64,000 bases of DNA from CAZEDM01 sp964511075 (GTDB taxonomy: Bacteria; Zixibacteria; MSB-5A5; RBG-16-43-9). The stretch covers positions 1-64,000 of the forward strand of contig CAZEDM010000011.1 of assembly GCA_964511075.1 (NCBI GenBank), written 5' to 3'. This document shows, piece after piece, positions 58,176-64,000 of the stretch (position 1 is the first letter of the stretch; each line of letters starts with the position of its first letter). A model generated the notes under the pieces. That model was not told where the DNA came from. It did no database searches and worked only from the letters and a program-made list of their open reading frames with translations. The translations under genes and the position numbers were made by a program.

Positions 58176-58838
58176 TCAGACATAGATGAGCCGGATAAAT
58201 TCTGGTCCGGCGAAGAGGGTTCCAAAGAAAGTGATAAAGGGACCGAAAATAGCCCAGAGGATGCCTAAATGCAAAAGGTAGTCCAGGAATATTATGCCCA
58301 AAAGAACGTAAGGTGCAAATCTCTGTATCTGAGCTAACTGGTAATGATATTGAGAAGGCAAAATCCCTGCTAAGATGTGGGAGCCATCCAATGGATTAAT
58401 GGGCAGAAGATTGAATATCGCCAGGACCAGGTTCAGTCGTATTCCCGTTACCAGCATTATTATTATGAGATGGGAAGTGGAGGGCTCAGAGGTAAAAGTA
58501 TAGGGGTTGTAGATTGCCCTAAAGATTATCCCGAATCCAAGTGCGGTAAGCATATTCGATGCTGGACCGGCTAAGGATACCCAGAGCTCATCCTTGATGG
58601 GATCTCTGAAGTTATTGGGATTGACCGGAACAGGTTTTGCCCAGCCGAAGCCGTAGAAATATAGAAGCACAAGCCCGATTACGTCGATATGCGGGATGGG
58701 GTTGAGCGTAAGCCTTCCGGCTATTTTGGCTGTGGGATCACCTTTGCGAAATGCTATCCAGGCGTGGGAGTACTCGTGGATGGTTATGGCAAAAAGAAGC
58801 GGGGGGGTTATTATCAGATAGTAAATTAAATCATTCAT
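58176..58838 (-). CDS. M50 family (site-2-protease-like) membrane metallopeptidase
   Basis: This 220-residue protein has the zinc motif HEYSH (His21, Glu22, His25) in its first helix and the third ligand region LLPINPLDGSHIL, with six hydrophobic segments. It belongs to the short group of rhomboid-like S2P homologues (YwhC/SREBP-protease subgroup) without PDZ or CBS domains. It should cleave within the membrane; the substrate is unknown. It lies upstream of the lipoprotein gene with a 150-bp gap. Confidence 0.88.
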   Translation of the reverse strand: MNDLIYYLIITPPLLFAITIHEYSHAWIAFRKGDPTAKIAGRLTLNPIPHIDVIGLVLLYFYGFGWAKPVPVNPNNFRDPIKDELWVSLAGPASNMLTALGFGIIFRAIYNPYTFTSEPSTSHLIIIMLVTGIRLNLVLAIFNLLPINPLDGSHILAGILPSQYHYQLAQIQRFAPYVLLGIIFLDYLLHLGILWAIFGPFITFFGTLFAGPEFIRLIYV

Positions 58839-58913
58839 CGAAATTGACTTTCCTTAAAAATAAGATTCTTTTCTCTTTTTAATCTAAGGGTAATTAAATT
58901 TTTTGCAACAGAT

Positions 58914-59492
58914 TTATTTTCTTGAAACGAATTTGCTGTTCTTTAAATATAGACGCCATTTCTTATCCCTGCCCTGGTCAACGCCGATTCGACTGGTAGA
59001 GATTGTTGCCCCTGTTTTCTCACCTACGTTTTCCACGTAGATGATTTTGCCGCAGAGGTCTGCACCGCATAAATTTCTGTCTATTCCCAATGCCTGGCAG
59101 AGCTTTCCCGGACCGCTGGTCAAGTCTTCAGGTTTTTCTTTTTTCCTTCTTCTTGCCATTACCTCGATTCCCTCTTCTGGCTCCAGGGCACGGATTAGAA
59201 CCGCGGCAGGATACCCTTTTTTCTCCGTAACGAAATTAAGACAGTGGTACATCCCGTAGGTGAAATAAACGTATGCATATCCAGGATTTCCGAACATGGT
59301 TTTATTTCTTTGTGTTATGCCCCGGTAAGCATGCGAGGCAGGGTCCTCCGGGCCGACGTAGGCTTCGGTCTCAACGATCTTTCCGGAAAGCCTCTTTCCA
59401 TTTTTGTTTACCACCAGATATTTTCCCAATAGCTCTTTTGCTACCTTCAAAGTAGGGCGGTTGTAAAAAGCTCTTGGTAATTTCTTTCTCAT
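58914..59492 (-). CDS. mpg: 3-methyladenine DNA glycosylase (AAG/Mpg family)
   Basis: This 192-residue protein has the family pattern FYNRPTLKVAKELLGKYLV, IVETEAYVGPEDPASHAYRG, the catalytic region with Glu in that motif, MFGNPGYAYVYFTYGMYHCLN and the LTSGPGKLCQALGI loop. It removes alkylated purines in base excision repair. It lies alone between the M50 protease and HEAT genes, in the same direction. Confidence 0.94.
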   Translation of the reverse strand: MRKKLPRAFYNRPTLKVAKELLGKYLVVNKNGKRLSGKIVETEAYVGPEDPASHAYRGITQRNKTMFGNPGYAYVYFTYGMYHCLNFVTEKKGYPAAVLIRALEPEEGIEVMARRRKKEKPEDLTSGPGKLCQALGIDRNLCGADLCGKIIYVENVGEKTGATISTSRIGVDQGRDKKWRLYLKNSKFVSRK

Positions 59493-59552
59493 AAGTCGAC
59501 AGTCAAATTCAGGAAGCTCAGCTATCTAACCAGCTGTTGAAGAGATTTACTG

Positions 59553-60479
59553 TTATTTTTGCCCGGCTTCAAGTTTCTCTATGGTTTCAGTAATCTTTCT
59601 TTTGACAAAGGGATGAGTCTCGGTCTGGGCTAATCTCTTGACAGCTTTTATGCCTTTACTATCTCCTATAGCCCCCAAGGCCTCTACGGCAAAGCCTCTT
59701 TCAGCCCAATCTTCAGATTTTAATTTTTTCAATAGATACGGAACAGCTCGCATGTCTTTGATCTTGCCCAGGGATTCGATAGCCAGATACCTGGTATTAT
59801 CATCTGGATCGTTCAAAACTTTCAAAAGCGGCTCTACTGCCGGCTTGCCCAGCTTGACAAGAGAAATAGATGCAGTCATTCTCACGCTGTAGTGTCTGTC
59901 CTTAAAGGATCTGATCAGAACGTCAATTGTCCTGGGGTCGTTCAGTTGACCTAAGGAGATGGCAGCACTTTTTCTAACCACCTCGACTGAATCTCTCAAT
60001 AGGAATATTATATCATCTAAAATTGTAGTATCCCCGATTTTTCCCAGCGAGGCACAGGCATTTGCCCGGATGTTATAGTCAGTATTATCCAGTAATTCCG
60101 TAAGAGGTTCTACTGCTCTTCTGTCTTTAATATCTCCAAGTATCCGGGATGCGGTTTTGACCTTGTATTCGTTTTCGCTTTTCAGACAGTCGATCAGAGG
60201 CAGGACTGCCGGCTCGCCGATTTTACCCAGTATGTCGATTAAGGTCAAAATCTCCCTGGCATTCTGGGTGTCAAGCTTTTCAACCAGATAGGGAACCGCA
60301 TCTTTGCCCATCTCAATTAAAGAGTCTTTCGAAGGCTCCACTAAATCACGGTATTTCTCCTCTCCGGAAGAGGCTTGGATGAAAAGCTCATCCACCTTGG
60401 ATTTTAAATCCTGCGAGAGGATAGGCGAAGAAAGAAAAAAGAAGAATAAGAGAAATGAATAAAATAGAAATTTACGCAT
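59553..60479 (-). CDS. Exported HEAT-repeat protein
   Basis: This 308-residue protein has a signal peptide (KFLFYSFLLFFFFLSSPILSQ) followed by about seven 31-residue HEAT/PBS-lyase-type repeats of the form DxRAVEPLxxxLxDxDxxVRxxAxxxLGxIG. These arrays form a curved binding scaffold. It would act in the periplasm or outside the cell. It is the last gene of the ptb2-ilvE-ptb1 run (34-bp gap), but no metabolic role is evident. Confidence 0.82.
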   Translation of the reverse strand: MRKFLFYSFLLFFFFLSSPILSQDLKSKVDELFIQASSGEEKYRDLVEPSKDSLIEMGKDAVPYLVEKLDTQNAREILTLIDILGKIGEPAVLPLIDCLKSENEYKVKTASRILGDIKDRRAVEPLTELLDNTDYNIRANACASLGKIGDTTILDDIIFLLRDSVEVVRKSAAISLGQLNDPRTIDVLIRSFKDRHYSVRMTASISLVKLGKPAVEPLLKVLNDPDDNTRYLAIESLGKIKDMRAVPYLLKKLKSEDWAERGFAVEALGAIGDSKGIKAVKRLAQTETHPFVKRKITETIEKLEAGQK

Positions 60480-60513
60480 TTTCCAGTTCTGTATAATAAT
60501 CTATTTAAAACCT

Positions 60514-61410
60514 TCAGCTGATAGCCGCACCCAGAGCAATGGACAAAAGCTTGATCTCGGCTGAGTCTGAGCGCGAGAGCAACACTATGGGAGCACCAGC
60601 ACCTACCACTATGCCGGCGGCTCTGGCATCAGCCAGATAGATCAGGGCTTTGACAAAGATGTTGCCGGCGGAGATATTGGGGCAGAGAAAGATATCGGTA
60701 TCTCCTGAGACTGGCGAGATTATCCCTTTTGTTTTGGCAGAAGCAGAGTCAATAGCCACATCCAGGGCGATGGGACCGTCCACAATTACATCTTTTATCT
60801 CGCCTCTCTCCGCCATCTTGGCAATTATCGAGGCATCGATAGTCTCCGGCATATCCGGGTTTACCAGCTCCACTGCGGTTAAGCAGGCAGCTTTAGGTTT
60901 CTCCATCCCCAATTTTTTTGCCGCCTCTACCGCATTCTTCAAAATCTCGATTTTTTTGGTAACATCAGGTGCTATATTCATTCCGCCGTCAGTCACAATC
61001 ATCAGCTTGGGATATTTTTTCGCTTCCACCACTGCAACGTGACTCAAAAGCCTTCCGCCCTTTATGCCTTTTTCCTTATCCAGAACCGCTTTCAGAAGTG
61101 TGGGTGTGTCCACCTTTCCTTTCATCAGCATATCGGCTCTTTTTTGTTTTACCATCTCTACAGCTAAGGAGGCGATACTCTGGGGTTCTTTTTCTCCTAA
61201 AATCTCCAGACTTTTTAAATCGAAATTGAGTTTTGTGCACAGTCCTTTGATTTTATCAGAGTCGCCTATCAAAATCGGGGCGATGATATCCTCTTCCGCA
61301 GCTTTTTTAGCCGCTTCTATTATCTCCTCACCCTCAGCCCCGGCTATTGCCAGGACTTTTCTTTTTTTGCCTTTGACTGAAGACAGAAGTTCTTTAAAGC
61401 TTTTTATCAT
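60514..61410 (-). CDS. ptb: Phosphate butyryltransferase family protein, copy 1
   Basis: This 298-residue protein belongs to the phosphotransacylase (Pta/Ptb) family: ADMLMKGKVDTPTLLKAVL, LMIVTDGGMNIAPDVTKK, IVDGPIALDVAIDS, DIFLCPNISAGNIF and GAGAPIVLLSRSDSAE. It exchanges CoA for phosphate on butyryl-, isobutyryl- or isovaleryl-CoA. It follows ilvE by 18 bp. Copy 2 (62436) is similar in layout but clearly diverged, so they probably prefer different acyl chains. Confidence 0.9.
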   Translation of the reverse strand: MIKSFKELLSSVKGKKRKVLAIAGAEGEEIIEAAKKAAEEDIIAPILIGDSDKIKGLCTKLNFDLKSLEILGEKEPQSIASLAVEMVKQKRADMLMKGKVDTPTLLKAVLDKEKGIKGGRLLSHVAVVEAKKYPKLMIVTDGGMNIAPDVTKKIEILKNAVEAAKKLGMEKPKAACLTAVELVNPDMPETIDASIIAKMAERGEIKDVIVDGPIALDVAIDSASAKTKGIISPVSGDTDIFLCPNISAGNIFVKALIYLADARAAGIVVGAGAPIVLLSRSDSAEIKLLSIALGAAIS

Positions 61411-61428
61411 ACTGTCCCTCTAAAAGGT

Positions 61429-62352
61429 TTACTTCACGTAGGTAAGCCAGCCGTATTTGTCCTCGACCTCACCCGATACTAATTTGAAGAACCTCTCCTG
61501 CAATTTTTTGGTCACGGGACCTCTTTTACCGGAACCGATGACCACTTTGTCAATGGAGCTTATCGGAGTGACCTCCGCAGCACTGCCGCTGAAGAAAACC
61601 TCATCTGCGATATACAGCGCCTCACGCGGGATATTTTCCTCGATGACTTTTATCCCCAGCTCGTGGGCTAAACATATTACCGAGTTGCGGATTATCCCAG
61701 GAAGTATGGAGGCGCCAAAAGGCGGGGTTATCAGGGCTCCGTCCCTTACAATGAAAAGGTTTTCACCGCTTCCCTCGCTCACGTGGCCGAAAACATCCAG
61801 AGCTATCCCCTCGACGTATCCATGTTCCTTGGCTTCCAGTTTTATCAACTGGGAGTTCATATAGTTGGCTCCGCTCTTGGCCATTGCCGGGAAGGTATTG
61901 GGTGCCATCCTGTTCCAGGAGGAGACGCAGACCGGGACGCCATTTTCTATGGCATCCTTGCCCAGATATTTTCCCCACTTCCACACCGCGATAGATACAT
62001 CTATGGGGCAGCCGGTAGGGTCGACTCCTAACTGCTCGTAACCCCTGTAGACCACCGGGCGGATGTAGCATTCGTCCAGTTTATTCAGCTTGATCAGGTC
62101 GATTATCGCCTGGTTGATTTCCTCCTTGGAAAAAGGTATTTTCATCCGGTATATCTTGGCGGAATTGAAAAGCCTGTCGGTGTGTTCCTTTAGCCTGAAG
62201 ATGGCGGGACCCTTGGGGGTCTTGTAGCATCTTGCTCCCTCAAAAACGCTGGAGCCGTAATGTATGACATGGGATAGAACGTGAACTTTGGCATCATCCC
62301 AGTTCACCATCTTTCCGTTCATCCATATCTTTTCGACTTTTTCGAACGGCAT
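61429..62352 (-). CDS. ilvE: Branched-chain amino acid aminotransferase
   Basis: This 307-residue fold-type IV PLP enzyme has KIWMNGKMVNWDDAKVHVLSH, VFEGARCYKTPKGPAIFRL, the PLP-lysine segment AKSGANYMNSQLIKLEA, EGSGENLFIV and FFSGSAAEVTPI. It interconverts Leu, Ile and Val with their 2-keto acids. Lying between two phosphotransacylase genes, it is likely to work here in amino acid breakdown as well as biosynthesis. Confidence 0.95.
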   Translation of the reverse strand: MPFEKVEKIWMNGKMVNWDDAKVHVLSHVIHYGSSVFEGARCYKTPKGPAIFRLKEHTDRLFNSAKIYRMKIPFSKEEINQAIIDLIKLNKLDECYIRPVVYRGYEQLGVDPTGCPIDVSIAVWKWGKYLGKDAIENGVPVCVSSWNRMAPNTFPAMAKSGANYMNSQLIKLEAKEHGYVEGIALDVFGHVSEGSGENLFIVRDGALITPPFGASILPGIIRNSVICLAHELGIKVIEENIPREALYIADEVFFSGSAAEVTPISSIDKVVIGSGKRGPVTKKLQERFFKLVSGEVEDKYGWLTYVK

Positions 62353-62435
62353 CTATATCCTCCTTGTTTAATTAGGTCATAAGTTTTAAAATAGGTTTTA
62401 AATTTTTTTCAAATTCAGTTTCTTTATAAACTCTT

Positions 62436-63347
62436 TTATCCCGCCTCCCCTCGACTGCCTGCGACTCCCAGGACGATTGACATGAACTTGGTCTCATTGG
62501 AATCCGCTCTGGACGTCAAAACTACAGGTGCTTTAGTGCCCAAGACAATTGCTCCGCATTTAGCTTTAGCGAACTCCATCAGGGTCTTGTAAATCACGTT
62601 ACCGGACTCTATATTCGGGCAGAGAAGGATGTCTGCTTTGCCGGCTATGGGGCTTTTCACTCCTTTTATCCTGGCTGATTCCACTGAGACGGCATTATCC
62701 AGACCAAAAGGACCGTCCACAATTGCACCCTTGATCTGCCCTCTTTTTGCCATCATTGAAAGGCAGGCTGCATCCACAGTAGCAGGCATTTTCTCCGGAT
62801 TGACCTTCTCCATTGCGGCAATGCAGGCGACCTTTGGGTTCTCGATTTGCAAAGATTTGGCTAAATCCACGGCATTCTGAATTATCTGGGCTTTCTCCAG
62901 AAGAGTCGGGGCGATATTTATTGCCGCATCGGTTAGAAGCAGCAAACGATCAAAATCAGGTATCTCGAAAACAGCCACATGGGTTAAGAGCTTTCCGGTA
63001 GTTAATCCTTTTTCCTTGTCCAGAATACCTTTCATGAAAAGACCCGTATCCACCAGCCCTTTCATCATCAAATCCACTTTACCCTGGTGGATCAACTCAG
63101 AACAAAAAAGCGAGGCTTTGAATTCGTCCTCTTCCTGGATTAACTCATATTCCGATAGACTAATCTTGTTTTTCTCGGCGAGCTTATTTATCTTTTCTAT
63201 GGAGCCGACTAAAATCCCCCGAACGATTTTTTCCCTGCGGGCATGTTCCAGGGCTATGAATACCTCTTCATCCTCAGCCTTGGCTACGGCAATCCTTTTA
63301 GGCCCGATTGATTTGGCTAAGTCTAATATCTCTTTCAGCTCTCTCAT
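62436..63347 (-). CDS. ptb: Phosphate butyryltransferase family protein, copy 2
   Basis: This 303-residue protein is of the same family as copy 1, with VDLMMKGLVDTGLFMKGIL, LLLLTDAAINIAPTLLEK, IVDGPFGLDNAVS, DILLCPNIESGNVIY and GTKAPVVLTSRADSNE. It is the first gene of a minus-strand run (ptb, ilvE, ptb, HEAT protein) with a good promoter 31 bases upstream. An 83-bp gap separates it from ilvE. Its substrate is likely a short or branched acyl-CoA. Confidence 0.9.
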   Translation of the reverse strand: MRELKEILDLAKSIGPKRIAVAKAEDEEVFIALEHARREKIVRGILVGSIEKINKLAEKNKISLSEYELIQEEDEFKASLFCSELIHQGKVDLMMKGLVDTGLFMKGILDKEKGLTTGKLLTHVAVFEIPDFDRLLLLTDAAINIAPTLLEKAQIIQNAVDLAKSLQIENPKVACIAAMEKVNPEKMPATVDAACLSMMAKRGQIKGAIVDGPFGLDNAVSVESARIKGVKSPIAGKADILLCPNIESGNVIYKTLMEFAKAKCGAIVLGTKAPVVLTSRADSNETKFMSIVLGVAGSRGEAG

Positions 63348-63377
63348 AAGATTTACTTTGACAAAAAAACTCGGTAT

Positions 63378-63406
63378 AATATATCGTTTACTTCAAAATT
63401 TATCAA
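63378..63406 (-). promoter_or_regulatory. Promoter of the ptb-ilvE-ptb operon
   Basis: On the minus strand TTGATA (63406-63401), a 17-bp spacer and TATATT (63383-63378) precede the gene. Transcription should begin near 63370. On the plus strand the TTGACA/TATAAT pair here is spaced by only 11 bp and is not a good promoter. Confidence 0.65.
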
Positions 63407-63615
63407 CAGAAAAAGAGAAAATTCGAAAATGGAAGGATTGAAAGTAGAATCCTTCGGGTTTCCATTGAGAATGGAAGTTTGGTGTCTTCATATATTTCTG
63501 AAAATGACTGGGACGGCGAAATGATTCATAAATTGTTCTTGCGAATAAGTATTTTTACGATATATTAATAATGAGGAGAATGGTATAGAATTAGCTCAAA
63601 TAAGAGAGGTTTTTT
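63407..63615 (+). other. Upstream region of the last gene, no gene recognised
   Basis: A nested hairpin (AATGGAA ... TTTCCATT, 63428-63467) is present. An open frame without a start codon (63428-63568) reads ISENDWDGEMIHKLF near its middle and may be a remnant or chance. No clear promoter was found. Confidence 0.4.
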
Positions 63616-63996
63616 ATGTCTTTCTGTCCATTCTGCGGAAAAGAATTATCTGAGGGTAGGACCTATTGCCTGTGCTGTGGCTATTCTACCAGCTTAGCCC
63701 TTCCTCTTTTTCCAGCCAAGGCTGATTTTTCAAATTTATTGTTAGCCATATTGGGGCTGATTTCCGGAATAGGCTCGTGCGTTTTCTCCCTTTTATCCCC
63801 TGTAAATTATCTGGGATTTGTTCTGGTCTTGACTGCGATTGCCTTTTCCGGGATTAACCTGGAAAGACTGTCTAAGAAATTCGACACCACTCCCCTAAAA
63901 GTTCTCTCGGTGATCGCAATTGTCCTCGCTGCAGTCGGGTATCTCTTTTTTATTTTTACCAACTCCCGTATGCCCGGCAGTGGCAGTCATGCGTAA
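63616..63996 (+). CDS. Zinc-ribbon membrane protein
   Basis: This 126-residue protein begins with a zinc ribbon (CPFCGKEL ... YCLCCGY), followed by three hydrophobic helices (about 38-58, 62-80 and 96-115) and a short polar tail. The arrangement resembles the 'zinc_ribbon_2 plus DUF4190-like' small membrane proteins of unknown function. An AGAGAGG site precedes the ATG. It ends four bases before the window edge. Confidence 0.75.
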   Translation: MSFCPFCGKELSEGRTYCLCCGYSTSLALPLFPAKADFSNLLLAILGLISGIGSCVFSLLSPVNYLGFVLVLTAIAFSGINLERLSKKFDTTPLKVLSVIAIVLAAVGYLFFIFTNSRMPGSGSHA

Positions 63997-64000
63997 GAAT

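Noticed and set aside
63358..63380. Plus-strand TTGACA/TATAAT promoter
   Set aside because: The spacing is only 11 bp. The minus-strand TTGATA-17-TATATT pair explains the sequence better.
63428..63568. Start-less frame before the last gene
   Set aside because: There is no start codon or ribosome site, and length and composition are compatible with chance.

Overview
The window is about 64 kb of a gene-dense bacterial chromosome with moderate GC. It carries ordinary housekeeping genes such as an F-type ATP synthase, DNA primase, MutS2, RecJ, IMP dehydrogenase, RNase P RNA and two tRNAs. A truncated protein end at the left edge (2-88) has the look of a type IX secretion (Por) C-terminal sorting domain. 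Together with type IV pili, an MglA/roadblock GTPase cluster and branched-chain amino acid fermentation genes, this points to a Gram-negative, probably anaerobic member of the FCB superphylum or one of its candidate phyla (Zixibacteria-, Edwardsbacteria- or Cloacimonetes-like). The exact phylum cannot be fixed from sequence reading alone.

Layout. 1-5.9 kb: ferredoxin plus a geranylgeranyl-reductase-like flavoprotein, ribosomal protein S20, MurJ flippase and ComEC. 5.9-13.2 kb: a co-directional cluster of a DUF4388 protein, four roadblock/LC7 proteins, an MglA-type GTPase with a long charged tail, and the pilus ATPase PilB. 13.5-20.6 kb: the atp operon on the minus strand (atpZ, atpI, B, E, F, H, A, G, D) with no atpC. 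20.7-26.4 kb: a GT-C-type membrane protein, then pilT, pilC and a PilS-like kinase. 26.5-41 kb: RNA- and DNA-maintenance genes (mtaB, prmA, rsmE, rpsU, yqeY, cvpA, mutS2, dnaG, tRNAs, a zinc ribbon protein, guaB, rnpB, recJ). 40.8-55.6 kb: a propionyl/methylmalonyl-CoA island with MeaB, two mutase large subunits and one B12 subunit, acyl-CoA dehydrogenase, carboxylase subunits and epimerase, followed by an amino acid dehydrogenase and butyrate kinase. 55.7-64 kb: a TPR protein, a lipoprotein, an M50 protease, 3-methyladenine glycosylase, a HEAT protein, and ptb-ilvE-ptb.

Metabolism. Branched-chain amino acids can be deaminated (dehydrogenase, IlvE), and their acyl-CoAs converted through acyl phosphate to acid plus ATP (Ptb, Buk). 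Propionyl-CoA can be interconverted with succinyl-CoA by the carboxylase, epimerase and B12 mutase set. The oxidoreductase step between keto acid and acyl-CoA is not in the window.

The most striking non-coding feature is a dense population of intergenic palindromes. The main family begins with the tetranucleotide GTAG followed by a perfect hairpin. It occurs alone or in head-to-head pairs, and it brackets a gene for a REP-associated tyrosine transposase (52716-53195). A second family begins with GGAG and sits inside the atp operon and before butyrate kinase. A third is built on a CCTCTCC/GGAGAGG stem. This looks like an active or recently active RAYT/REP system outside the proteobacteria where such systems are best known.
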